Source: Pseudomonas chlororaphis subsp. chlororaphis
Lineage (GTDB): Bacteria > Pseudomonadota > Gammaproteobacteria > Pseudomonadales > Pseudomonadaceae
Direction of reading: 5' to 3'
Assembly (NCBI RefSeq): GCF_003945765.1
Contig: NZ_CP027712.1
Span: 3,224,001-3,288,000, forward strand
DNA: 64,000 nucleotides
The position numbers were made by a program, and so were the translations under genes. This document shows positions 9,514-17,385 of this stretch, piece by piece (position 1 is the stretch's first letter; each line of letters begins with the position of its first letter). The notes below the pieces were generated by a model that worked only from the letters and a program-made list of their open reading frames with translations, searched no databases and had not been told where the DNA came from.

Positions 9514-9645
9514 TTAGCGGTGGTAGTAGTAGCCGGGGCCGCCGTCGTAATGGCGGTGATGCCAGCCGTCGTGAGGGAAGATGATGCAGCCGGACAGGGC
9601 CAGCATCGCCAGCAGGGGAATCAGCCGGGTGATTCGACGGAACAT
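9514..9645 (-). CDS. small lipoprotein (43 aa)
   Basis: A 43-aa precursor MFRRITRLIPLLAMLALSGCIIFPH with a lipobox LSGC, so about 23 residues remain after lipidation. The mature part is rich in His, Gly and Tyr (GWHHRHYDGGPGYYYHR), resembling the tiny HHH/GGY lipoproteins common in pseudomonads. AGGA precedes the ATG at 9645; the frame stays open upstream but that part has no coding character. The His-rich tail could bind metal; this is inference only. Confidence 0.75.
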   Translation of the reverse strand: MFRRITRLIPLLAMLALSGCIIFPHDGWHHRHYDGGPGYYYHR

Positions 9646-9842
9646 TGCGCAGTCCTCAAAGGGCTCTGGGGTTAAAACCGCCGCGATGCAGCGAAAACTC
9701 TTCGGCGGCTGTAACATGAGACCCCGTTCGCCCGCGCCCATCCCCGATTCTCGGTAGGCGTTTGGCATCTGTTTCGATACAGAGTCGATACATTTACACG
9801 CGGCATTTTCAGGCCGCACCTTTACAGGTTCAGGAACCCGCA

Positions 9843-10031
9843 ATGACCCAGAAGCAACGCTTGATCTATTCGATTGTGATTTCCCTGGTGGTACTGGGAA
9901 TCATGCTTGGCCTTTCTTACCTGCAGAACGCTGGAATGATCACCGAGAAAATGTTCCAGTACATCGCCATTGGCGTGGCGGTGACCGTAGTCGTGATCAA
10001 TGGCGTGATGCGGCGCAAGGTCAAGCCTTGA
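9843..10031 (+). CDS. small two-helix membrane protein (62 aa)
   Basis: MTQKQRLIYSIVISLVVLGIMLGLSYLQNAG followed by a second hydrophobic helix (MFQYIAIGVAVTVVVINGV) and a basic tail MRRKVKP: a hairpin inner-membrane protein with both ends in the cytoplasm by the positive-inside rule. Such proteins are conserved in Pseudomonas without known role. I chose the ATG at 9843 because the codons upstream have no membrane or coding character. It converges with the Fur-like gene, 19 bases between stops. Confidence 0.75.
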   Translation: MTQKQRLIYSIVISLVVLGIMLGLSYLQNAGMITEKMFQYIAIGVAVTVVVINGVMRRKVKP

Positions 10032-10050
10032 GAGACACCCCCAGGCGGCC

Positions 10051-10431
10051 TCAGTCGCGGCCGTCGAGTATGGCTTCAGCCTGTTGATGCAGGCTGAAGC
10101 TCTTGTCCGCATTGAGGGTGATCACGCCTTCGCTGCACAGCCGCTTCAACACCTCGCGCACGCTGAGGAACGACAGCGGGATATCCAGCTCCAGCAAATG
10201 ACTGTGAATGCCTCGCACCCCCAGGGCGCGCTGGCTTTCGGCTGCCTGCAGCAAGGCATCGATGACTTTCAGGCGAATCAGGCTGGTGCGCAGGCCGAAG
10301 CTTTTGAGCAGGTGCCTGATGCGTTCGTTGCGGTTGCGCTCGGCTTGCTTGCCGAAGACACCGGCGCCGGCGTTCAGGGAGGACGCGGGTTGTGCGGTGT
10401 GGCCATCCGTTGGCAGTTGCGGGTCGTACAT
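10051..10431 (-). CDS. Fur-like winged-helix protein lacking the dimerisation domain
   Basis: A 126-aa protein. After a ~35-residue polar N-terminal extension, residues about 36-110 follow the Fur DNA-binding domain: HLLKSFGLRTSLIRLKVIDALL, GVRGIHSHLLELDIPLSFLSVREVLKRLCSEGVIT. The second, metal-binding/dimerisation half of Fur (HxH and CxxC motifs) is absent; the protein ends shortly after the wing. AAGGAG is 7 bases before the ATG at 10431. It is divergent from pvdQ. A role in iron or zinc regulation is suggested by family and by its pyoverdine-gene neighbour, not shown. Confidence 0.75.
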   Translation of the reverse strand: MYDPQLPTDGHTAQPASSLNAGAGVFGKQAERNRNERIRHLLKSFGLRTSLIRLKVIDALLQAAESQRALGVRGIHSHLLELDIPLSFLSVREVLKRLCSEGVITLNADKSFSLHQQAEAILDGRD

Positions 10432-10746
10432 GCAAAAACTCCTTTTCAGAGCCTGATCAGGAAAATGACGGGTGCTCTCACATAACTAGACGAACGAGCC
10501 GCGCAAATCATGAGGAATCAGTTGTAGAAAATTTGTGAGGGCTTTGTCGTTGCCAGGTTGGCGGGCGATCGGCGCCTGGCGCGAGGGCGCTAAATTTTCC
10601 GTGGCGGTTTCGTCTGTAAGGGCAGGCGGGCTTTGGCTGATGCCGGTCACGCCGTCCTTTACCGGGCTGGAATCCGTATCCCCTGTGTGCTCATCGGCAT
10701 GCCGCGCCAGCCTGGGTTGTGCATCTTCTTTCGATCAGGAGTCGGC
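10432..10746. other. divergent promoter region between Fur-like gene and pvdQ
   Basis: 315 bases with no supported gene; a frame open from 10633 runs into pvdQ but the GTG at 10747 is the better start. It carries a candidate iron-starvation box (10591-10613) and must contain the promoter of the Fur-like gene. Confidence 0.6.
10591..10613 (+). promoter_or_regulatory. candidate PvdS iron-starvation box upstream of pvdQ
   Basis: TAAAT (10591-10595) and CGT (10611-10613) separated by 15 bases. The PvdS promoter consensus is TAAAT-N16/17-CGT, so spacing is one base short. The position, about 130 bases before the pvdQ start, and the known PvdS dependence of pvd genes make it a reasonable candidate. 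Confidence 0.5.
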
Positions 10747-13095
10747 GTGATTATTTCCAGCCAGTTGCCCAGGTTTTGCCTTGCGGGTTTGTTTCTCGGG
10801 ATGAGCCTTGCGGCTCAGGGACGCGAGGTCCAGGGCGGCGAGGCAAGCGCCGATATTCGCCGCACCGGTTTTGGCGTCCCGCATATTCGCGCCGCCGACG
10901 AACGCGGGCTGGGTTACGGCATCGGCTATGCCTACGCCCAGGACAACCTGTGCCTATTGGCCAACGAAGTGCTGACGGTCAATGGCGAGCGTTCGAAGTA
11001 TTTCGGCCCGCAGCAGCAGACCGTCGAGCAACGGGAAAACCTCACCAGCGACCTGTTCTTCAACTGGCTGAACACGCCCCAGGCGGTGTTCGGCTTCTGG
11101 CAGGCGCAGACGCCGCAGGTGCGGCAACTGATCGAAGGGTATGTCGCCGGCTATAACCGCTCCCTGGCCGAGCGCCGGGCCCAGGGCCTGCCCGAGCAGT
11201 GCCAGGGTGACTGGGTACGGCCGTTGACCGCCCTGGACCTGGTCAAGCTGACTCGCCGGCTGTTGGTGGAGGGCGGTGTCGGCCAGTTCGCCGAAGCCCT
11301 GGTGGGCGCGACCCCGCCATCCGTCACGGCGCAGCTGAAGCCATCGGCCCAGGCCTTCGCCCAGGCGGATGCCCGCGGCCAGCGGTTCGCCCTGGACCGT
11401 GGCAGCAACGCGGTGGCCGTGGGGCGCGAGCGCTCGTTCAATGGTCGCGGCATGTTGCTGGCCAACCCGCATTTTCCATGGGTCGGCGGCATGCGCTTCT
11501 ATCAGATGCACCTGACCATTCCCGGCAAGCTGGACGTCATGGGGGCCGCCTTGCCCGGCCTGCCGATGATCAATATCGGTTTCAGCCAGCACCTGGCCTG
11601 GACCCACACGGTGGACACCTCCAAGCATTTCACCCTGTACCGCCTGCAACTGGACCCCAAGGACTCGACCCGCTACCTGCTCGACGGCAAGTCCCTGCCG
11701 CTGGAGAAACAAACGGTCAGCGTCAAGGTGCAGGGCGAGGACGGCCAGCTCACGACCGTCAGCCACAGTGTCTACAGCTCGCAATTCGGCCCGCTGGTGC
11801 AGTGGCCCGGCAAGCTGGACTGGGACAACCGTTTCGCCTACAGCCTGCGCGACGCCAACCTGGAAAACGACCGGGTGCTGCAACAGTGGTACGCGATGAA
11901 CCAGGCCCGCAGCCTCAAGGAGTTGCAAGCTTCGGTGCATCGACTGCAGGGCATTCCCTGGGTCAATACCCTGGCCGTGGATGACCAGGGCCAGGCGCTG
12001 TACATGAATCAGTCGGTGGTGCCCAACGTCAGCATGGAAAAACTCGCCCACTGCAGCGACCCGCGGATCGGCACCCAGCTGATCATTCTCGACGGTTCCC
12101 GCGCGGCCTGTGCCTGGGACATCGACCCGGCGGCCGCGCAAAAGGGCATCTACCCGGCCAGCCAGCTGCCGCAACTGCTGCGCAGCGATTACGTACAGAA
12201 CTCCAACGACTCGGCGTGGATGGTCAACCCGGCCGCGCCGCTGCAAGGCTTCTCGCCGCTGATCAGCCAGCAGGACCTGCCGCTGGGGCAGCGCGCGCGT
12301 TTTGCCCTGAATCGCCTGATCGGCACGGGCAAGGGTGAGCCGCTGAGCGCCGCCGACCTCAAGCACATGGTGATGGACGACCAGGTGTACCAGGCCGGGC
12401 AGGTGATGCCGGACCTGCTGCAGTTCTGTGCCGCCGACCTGGGCAGCGATGCCCAGACCCTGGCGCCGCTGTGCGCCAGCCTCAAGGCCTGGGACCGCAG
12501 CGCCAACCTGCAAAGCGGGGTGGGCTTGGTGCATTTTCGCAACGTCATGGAACAGCTGGAGGCGGTCGATAATCGCTGGCGCGTGGCCTTCGATGCCCGG
12601 GACCCGCAGCACACGCCGCGCGGCCTGGCGATCGACCGGCCGCCGGTGGCCAAGGCGCTGCGCGCGGCGATGCTGGCCTCGGTGCAACAGGTGGCCGAGT
12701 CGGGCCTGAAGGCCGACAGCCGTTGGGGCGATATCCAGGTGGTCAGCAGCGGCGGCCGGCAGACGCCGATTCATGGCGGCCCGGCCAGCCTGGGCGTGTA
12801 CAACGCGATCCAGAGCGTCCCTGCGGCCGACGGCAAGCGGGAGGTGGTCAGCGGCACCAGTTACCTGCAAGTGGTGACCTTCGACGAGCAGGGGCCGAAT
12901 GCCCAGGGCCTGCTGGCGTTTTCCCTGTCCAGCGACCCGGCGTCGCCGCACTCGCGGGATCAGACCGAGGCGTTCTCGAAGAAGCAGTGGAGTGTGTTGC
13001 CGTTCACCGAGCAGCAGATCCAGGCGGACCCGCAGTATCGGTTGCAGGTGATTCACGAAGTGGATGATCGGTTGCGCAAGGTCGCGACCCAGTAA
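10747..13095 (+). CDS. pvdQ: PvdQ acyl-homoserine-lactone / pyoverdine-precursor acylase
   Basis: A 782-aa periplasmic N-terminal-nucleophile hydrolase. It agrees closely with PvdQ of P. aeruginosa along its length, e.g. ADERGLGYGIGYAYAQDN, LTRRLLVEGGVGQFAEALV, MLLANPHFPW, MRFYQMHLTIPG, HLAWTHTVDTSKHFTLYRL. Self-cleavage should expose Ser220 in RGSNAVAVG as the catalytic residue of the beta chain. PvdQ removes the fatty acyl chain from the pyoverdine precursor in the periplasm and can degrade long-chain AHLs. I chose GTG at 10747 (AGGAG upstream) since it starts the signal peptide (ending MSLAAQG). Its neighbour is an FpvR-like gene. Confidence 0.93.
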   Translation: MIISSQLPRFCLAGLFLGMSLAAQGREVQGGEASADIRRTGFGVPHIRAADERGLGYGIGYAYAQDNLCLLANEVLTVNGERSKYFGPQQQTVEQRENLTSDLFFNWLNTPQAVFGFWQAQTPQVRQLIEGYVAGYNRSLAERRAQGLPEQCQGDWVRPLTALDLVKLTRRLLVEGGVGQFAEALVGATPPSVTAQLKPSAQAFAQADARGQRFALDRGSNAVAVGRERSFNGRGMLLANPHFPWVGGMRFYQMHLTIPGKLDVMGAALPGLPMINIGFSQHLAWTHTVDTSKHFTLYRLQLDPKDSTRYLLDGKSLPLEKQTVSVKVQGEDGQLTTVSHSVYSSQFGPLVQWPGKLDWDNRFAYSLRDANLENDRVLQQWYAMNQARSLKELQASVHRLQGIPWVNTLAVDDQGQALYMNQSVVPNVSMEKLAHCSDPRIGTQLIILDGSRAACAWDIDPAAAQKGIYPASQLPQLLRSDYVQNSNDSAWMVNPAAPLQGFSPLISQQDLPLGQRARFALNRLIGTGKGEPLSAADLKHMVMDDQVYQAGQVMPDLLQFCAADLGSDAQTLAPLCASLKAWDRSANLQSGVGLVHFRNVMEQLEAVDNRWRVAFDARDPQHTPRGLAIDRPPVAKALRAAMLASVQQVAESGLKADSRWGDIQVVSSGGRQTPIHGGPASLGVYNAIQSVPAADGKREVVSGTSYLQVVTFDEQGPNAQGLLAFSLSSDPASPHSRDQTEAFSKKQWSVLPFTEQQIQADPQYRLQVIHEVDDRLRKVATQ

Positions 13096-13147
13096 GCGCG
13101 TTCAATCTGCCGTCAAGCGCAGGCCGCACCCGCGAGGGGAGCGGCCT

Positions 13148-14149
13148 TCAGCTTTTTGGCGCGGTGCCTGGCAGCGAATTGATGACCGGGTTGCCGTCCT
13201 GGTTGCGGGTCAGGTACACCGGCAATACCTTGGGCAGCGTGGTCACCAGGCTATTGACCGCGGTGACGTCGTAGATGCCGCCGACCCGAATGTTGCCCGT
13301 GGCGCTGTCGGCCAGCATCACCGGCTTGCTGAGGTAGCGGTTGATCAGCGGCAGGGCCTCGCCGAGCGCCAGGTTGTCCAGCACCAGCTTGCCCTGGCGC
13401 CAGGCCAGCGAGCTGTCGTTGGCAGCGGTCTGGCTGATCAGTGGCTGGTAATCGCCCTGGCGATAACGCGCCTGCATGCCCGGATCGAGAGGCACGCCAG
13501 CGTCGGGGTGGCTGTTGTCGCTGTTCACCAGCACCGAACCTTCGAGCAGGGTGACCCGCACCTGATCCTCGTACATCCAGACATTGAACTCGGTACCGGT
13601 GACCCGCACCTGGCCGCTGGCCGCCTTGACCACGAACGGATGGGCGCTGTTGTGGCTGACCTTGAAGAAGGCTTCGCCTTTTTTCAGGGTGACCCGGCGC
13701 TGGTCCTTGTAGTTGCTGTAGGTCAGCTCGGTGCCCAGGTTGAGTTCGACCTGGCTGCCGTCGGCCAGGGTCACCTGGCGCATGCTGCCGTCGGCCTGGA
13801 AATGTTCGTAGGAGGAGGGCAGCCAGCCCAGGCTCCAGCCGCTGTAGGCGGCCAGGGGCAAGGCCAGGGCGCTGATCGCCGCGGCCATGCCGTAGGCGCG
13901 CCAGGGTTTGCGCGGCGCCGGCAAGGGCAGGACGGTGGTGGCTTGAGGGCGAGGCAGATGGTCGGCGACTTCCCAGATTTCCTGCATCGCTTCGTATTCG
14001 AAGGCATGCAGCGGGTGGGCATCGCGCCATTGCTCGAAGGCCTGGCGTTCGGCGGCCGTACAGTCCGCGGCATGCAGACGCATGCACCACTGCGCGGCGG
14101 CATCGGTGATGGCGTCGTATTCGGCTTCTGTGAGGTGCTGTTCGCTCAT
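13148..14149 (-). CDS. fpvR: FecR-family anti-sigma factor, probably FpvR
   Basis: A 333-aa inner-membrane protein: N-terminal cytoplasmic anti-sigma domain (DUF4880: ITDAAAQWCMRLHAADCTAAERQAFEQWRDAHPLHAFEYEAMQEIWE, about residues 14-60), one membrane helix near 85-105, then the periplasmic FecR domain (VTLADGSQVELNLGTEL, RRVTLKKGEAFFKV, VRVTGTEFNVW). Such proteins hold an ECF sigma factor until a siderophore receptor signals. No sigma gene is next to it, which suits FpvR, whose partner PvdS can be encoded elsewhere; size (about 330 aa) and the pvdQ neighbour also fit. Family assignment is sure; FpvR identity is inference. Confidence 0.8.
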   Translation of the reverse strand: MSEQHLTEAEYDAITDAAAQWCMRLHAADCTAAERQAFEQWRDAHPLHAFEYEAMQEIWEVADHLPRPQATTVLPLPAPRKPWRAYGMAAAISALALPLAAYSGWSLGWLPSSYEHFQADGSMRQVTLADGSQVELNLGTELTYSNYKDQRRVTLKKGEAFFKVSHNSAHPFVVKAASGQVRVTGTEFNVWMYEDQVRVTLLEGSVLVNSDNSHPDAGVPLDPGMQARYRQGDYQPLISQTAANDSSLAWRQGKLVLDNLALGEALPLINRYLSKPVMLADSATGNIRVGGIYDVTAVNSLVTTLPKVLPVYLTRNQDGNPVINSLPGTAPKS

Positions 14150-14539
14150 TGGCTCTTCCTGGTTTCGCGCATTCTACCCTTCGCAGCCAGGCTTGGAGAA
14201 CCGCCGTCATGGCTAATGCATATCAAAGTTGAGGTTATTTTTGGAGCAAAGCCTCTGAAACACAGGACTTCTGTCAGCAGTATCCACAGCTGGAGTGAAA
14301 AAATGATCAAAAACACCCTGGCCGCGGTCATCGCCACTGCCACCTTGCCGAGCTCCGGCGCGCCATCCTCGGCTGACGGCGTGTTGGTGGCGGCTCTGTC
14401 TCTTGCTGGCATCTCCGGTGCCAGGCCATGGCCGAGGTTGACAGGGCGCGCGCAAAGCGTTGTTTAATCGTCGGGCGCACTCACCTGGGTGCCTTCTCAT
14501 GCGCTGTAGCCCATTCCAATAATTAATCCGGAGCTCCAG
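14150..14539. other. 390-base gap between fpvR-like gene and dpkA
   Basis: Contains promoters for the divergent fpvR-like and dpkA genes and one weak small open frame (14303-14467). No ECF sigma factor gene is found here, although one would be usual upstream of a fecR-type gene. No iron-starvation or Fur box recognised. Confidence 0.5.
14303..14467 (+). CDS. possible 54-aa exported peptide or gene remnant
   Basis: The frame reads MIKNTLAAVIATATLPSSGA, signal-peptide-like, with GGAG seven bases before the ATG, then continues as low-complexity sequence to a stop. I do not recognise it. It may be a real short secreted peptide or the 5' stump of a gene lost beside the fpvR-like gene. Evidence is only the ribosome site and the N-terminus. 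Confidence 0.25.
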   Translation: MIKNTLAAVIATATLPSSGAPSSADGVLVAALSLAGISGARPWPRLTGRAQSVV

Positions 14540-15577
14540 ATGTCTGTATCGCCCCCGGCTGTTGAAACACCGCAGGAACACCTGTCGCTCGAGGCACTGG
14601 TGACGCTGCTGGAAACGATCTTCCTGCGCCATGGCACCAGCGCCGAAGTGGCGCGCAGCCTGGCGCACAACTGTGCCGCTGCCGAGCGCGACGGCGCCCA
14701 CAGTCATGGCGTGTTCCGTATTCCCGGTTATGTCTCGACCCTTAACAGCGGCTGGGTCAACGGCAAGGCCGTGCCGGTGGTCGAAGACGTGGCCCCGGCC
14801 TTTGTCCGGGTCGATGCGTGTAACGGTTTCGCCCAACCGGCGCTGGCGGCGGCGCGGGCGTTGCTGGTGGAGAAAGCGCGCCACGCCGGGATCGCCATTC
14901 TGGCCATCCGCAATTCCCATCACTTCGCTGCGCTGTGGCCGGACGTCGAGCCGTTCGCCGAGGAAGGGCTGGTCGCCCTGAGCGTGGTCAACAGCATGAC
15001 CTGCGTGGTGCCCCACGGCGCCGATCGGCCGTTGTTCGGCACCAACCCGATTGCCTTTGCCGCGCCCCAGGCCGGGGGCGACCCCATTGTCTTCGACCTG
15101 GCCACCAGCGCCATTGCCCATGGCGACGTGCAGATCGCCGCGCGCAAGGGCGAACGCCTGCCGCCAGGCATGGGCGTGGACGGCCTCGGCCAGCCCACCG
15201 ACGATCCGAAAGCCATTCTCGAAGGCGGCGCGCTGCTGCCGTTCGGCGGGCACAAGGGTTCGGCGCTGTCGATGATGGTCGAGCTGCTGGCGGCGGCGCT
15301 GACCGGTGGCCATTTCTCGTTCGAGTTCGACTGGTCCAACCACCCGGGCGCGAAGACGCCCTGGACCGGCCAGTTGCTGATCGTCATCGATCCGAGCAAG
15401 GGCGCCGGGCAGAATTTCGCCGAGCGCAGCCAGGAGCTGATCCGCCAGATGCATGGCGTAGGGCTCAAGCGCCTGCCGGGGGATCGCCGGCATCGCCAGC
15501 GGGAAAAGTCCCTGCGCGAGGGGATTGCCCTGGACGCCGCGGAGCTCAAGCAATTGCGGGAGCTGGCGGGGCTTTAA
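14540..15577 (+). CDS. dpkA: delta1-piperideine-2-carboxylate / pyrroline-2-carboxylate reductase
   Basis: A 345-aa NADPH-dependent reductase of the malate/lactate/ureidoglycolate dehydrogenase (Ldh2) family. Runs such as HNCAAAERDGAHSHGVFR, AILAIRNSHHFAALWPDVEPFAEEGLVALS, CVVPHGADRPLFGTNPIAFAAP and GALLPFGGHKGSALSMMVELL are those of P. putida DpkA. The enzyme reduces piperideine-2-carboxylate to L-pipecolate in D-lysine breakdown and pyrroline-2-carboxylate to L-proline. The catalytic His is in DGAHSHG. CCGGAG lies before the ATG and a strong terminator follows, so it is monocistronic. Confidence 0.93.
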   Translation: MSVSPPAVETPQEHLSLEALVTLLETIFLRHGTSAEVARSLAHNCAAAERDGAHSHGVFRIPGYVSTLNSGWVNGKAVPVVEDVAPAFVRVDACNGFAQPALAAARALLVEKARHAGIAILAIRNSHHFAALWPDVEPFAEEGLVALSVVNSMTCVVPHGADRPLFGTNPIAFAAPQAGGDPIVFDLATSAIAHGDVQIAARKGERLPPGMGVDGLGQPTDDPKAILEGGALLPFGGHKGSALSMMVELLAAALTGGHFSFEFDWSNHPGAKTPWTGQLLIVIDPSKGAGQNFAERSQELIRQMHGVGLKRLPGDRRHRQREKSLREGIALDAAELKQLRELAGL

Positions 15578-15595
15578 AACGCGCTTTCAACACGC

Positions 15596-15625
15596 AAGGA
15601 CCAGGCAAGCCTGGTCCTTTTTTTA
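15596..15625 (+). terminator. Rho-independent terminator of dpkA
   Basis: Stem AAGGACCAGG / CCTGGTCCTT with a CAAG loop and seven T, starting 18 bases after the dpkA stop. Confidence 0.93.
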
Positions 15626-15662
15626 GCGGTCGCCGGTGGCGCTGGTCGTTACAGAAAACCGG

Positions 15663-15983
15663 TTACGAACGACGCCCCAGCAACAGGCCCACCACCAGGC
15701 CGACGCCGGCGGAGATGGCCACGGTCTGCCACGGATGGCCACCGATGTATTGCTCGGTAGCGTCCACCACCGGCTTGCTGCGCTCACGCACGCTGGACAC
15801 CGAGTCCAGTGCCTGCTTGAGTTTCAACCCGACCTGTTGGCGCAGGTTCTCGCCTTCCTCACCCACCAGCGATGCGCTGCTTTTCAGGAGCTTTTCCGAT
15901 TCTTCGATCAACGCTTGAAGCTCGCTGAATTCCTGGTCCTTGATTTGTTCGTCAGCCGCTTGCGCAGCAGTTTTACGAGCCAT
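15663..15983 (-). CDS. DUF883 (ElaB/YqjD-like) membrane-anchored protein
   Basis: A 106-aa protein with a long amphipathic helix rich in Glu, Lys and Gln (ELQALIEESEKLLKSSASLVGEEGENLRQQV) and a single C-terminal membrane segment TVAISAGVGLVVGLLLGRRS. This is the DUF883 architecture of E. coli ElaB/YqjD, tail-anchored inner-membrane proteins reported to bind ribosomes in stationary phase and stress. The HPWQTVAISAGVG motif before the anchor is diagnostic. Function here is inferred from the family. Confidence 0.9.
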   Translation of the reverse strand: MARKTAAQAADEQIKDQEFSELQALIEESEKLLKSSASLVGEEGENLRQQVGLKLKQALDSVSSVRERSKPVVDATEQYIGGHPWQTVAISAGVGLVVGLLLGRRS

Positions 15984-16138
15984 TGAGTTACTCCTTGCGG
16001 GTCAGTGATGCGATGAACAATGGAGTTGCGGGGCCGGCGAAAAGTTGCAGATATTTTCTCCACCCGCTCCATGCCAGCGGGAAAACCCCAGCCGTCACAG
16101 TGTAAGATGTCGGCTATTTTACGCAGCAGGAAATTCCC

Positions 16139-16393
16139 ATGAGCTTCAATCTGGCCAACAAGACTCTCGCCGAGCGTGCAGAGATCGAAGATGAAAAGTC
16201 CCGTCTGTTCGAGCTGTGGCAGAGCAACCTGGGCAAGGCCAAGGGCGAAGCCGCACGGTTGTTCGGCGAGCGCGGCAAGCGCAAGGGCAAATGGGCCGAA
16301 TGGGTGCGTGCCGAGCTCGACGGCATGTCGCCGCCGGAATACGCCAACATGGTGCGCAGTGAAGTCAATCGCCTGATGGCGGCGAACAAGTAA
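16139..16393 (+). CDS. small conserved helical protein (84 aa)
   Basis: A charged, all-helical 84-aa cytoplasmic protein: MSFNLANKTLAERAEIEDEKSRLFELW, a basic patch GERGKRKGKWAEWVRAEL, and [21 protein letters not shown] do not recognise a family with a known role; the basic middle might bind nucleic acid. AGGAA precedes the ATG. Its last 29 bases overlap the 3' end of the convergent LysR gene, which argues that both are real and compact. Confidence 0.7.
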   Translation: MSFNLANKTLAERAEIEDEKSRLFELWQSNLGKAKGEAARLFGERGKRKGKWAEWVRAELDGMSPPEYANMVRSEVNRLMAANK

Positions 16394-17300
16394 GCTCGAA
16401 GCTGGCGACGATCGCCTCGCGCACTTTCAATACCACCGGATCGATCTGCGCGCTGGTGCGCCAGCCCAGCTCGATCGGGTAGCGCGGCAGGTCCAGCGGG
16501 CAGGGCAGCAGCGCCAGCCCGGTCAGTTCGGCGATGCTCCGCGCGGCGTGGGCCGGAATGGTCGCCACCGCCTGGCTGCCCTTGAGCAGATGGGGCAGCG
16601 CGGCGAAATGCGTGGTCGAGGCGCAGACCTGGCGACTCAGCCCCAGGGCCGCCAGGCCCTCGTCGGTAATCCCGATAAAGCCTTGCGACGACACCAGCAC
16701 ATGCTCGCGGGCGACGAACTCGTCGAGGTCGATGGCCTGCTGTCCCGGGCCCAGGCTCGCCGGGTCCGCCAGGCACAGATAACTGCCTTCCCCCAATACC
16801 TGACGGCTGAGCATGCGTTCGGCGAAACCGCCGGCGCTGATGGCCAGGTCGATGCTGCGCTGCAACAGCGCTTCGCCGACGATCTGGCTGTGGCTCTGGC
16901 GAAAGATCAGCCGCAGCTTCGGCGCCCGCCGGGCGACTTCCTCGATCAGGCGCCGACCGTAGGCAATCTCGAAATCGTCCGACAGCCCGATCGCCACCGA
17001 GCGGCCCTGATAGTGGCTGGCATGGGGATCGACCATGGCCAGGCTCTGCCGGCATTTGTTCAGGGCCTCGCTGACCACCGGCTTGAGCTGGTTGGCCCGC
17101 AGGGTCGGCGCCAGGCCGCGCCCGGTGCGCACGAACAACTGATCGCCGTACAGCTCGCGCAGGCGCCGCAGCGCCGCGCTCATGGCCGACTGGGTGACGC
17201 CCAGGCGCAAGGCGGCGCGGCTGGCGCTGGATTCGTCATGCAGGGCTTCGAAGGCCTTGAGCAGGTTGAGATCGACCTGGGCGATATTCATCTGGTTCAT
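16365..17300 (-). CDS. LysR-family regulator (divergent to nitrilase)
   Basis: A 311-aa LysR protein: [56 protein letters not shown] is the NodD/LeuO-type winged HTH, followed by the effector domain ([19 protein letters not shown]). ATGs at 17300 and 17291 are both possible; neither has a strong ribosome site. It is back-to-back with the nitrilase gene, 85 bases between starts, so it is the probable nitrilase regulator. Its 3' end overlaps the 84-aa gene by 29 bases. Confidence 0.9.
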   Translation of the reverse strand: MNQMNIAQVDLNLLKAFEALHDESSASRAALRLGVTQSAMSAALRRLRELYGDQLFVRTGRGLAPTLRANQLKPVVSEALNKCRQSLAMVDPHASHYQGRSVAIGLSDDFEIAYGRRLIEEVARRAPKLRLIFRQSHSQIVGEALLQRSIDLAISAGGFAERMLSRQVLGEGSYLCLADPASLGPGQQAIDLDEFVAREHVLVSSQGFIGITDEGLAALGLSRQVCASTTHFAALPHLLKGSQAVATIPAHAARSIAELTGLALLPCPLDLPRYPIELGWRTSAQIDPVVLKVREAIVASFELTCSPPSGD

Positions 17301-17385
17301 ATCATTCAGTATCAGGAGGGGCTTTCTACATGATCGGCAAGGGCCGGACAATGGGCAACACTTCATCGCCACAGGAGTTTCCCCG

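Noticed and set aside
10954..13056. A 700-codon open frame on the minus strand opposite pvdQ
   Set aside because: Shadow of pvdQ caused by third-position GC; its sequence is Arg/Gln/His/Leu-rich without recognisable motifs.
13148..14539. Search for an ECF sigma factor gene paired with the FecR-type gene
   Set aside because: No sigma-70 region 2/4-like protein is encoded on either strand of the gap or nearby, so none is annotated.
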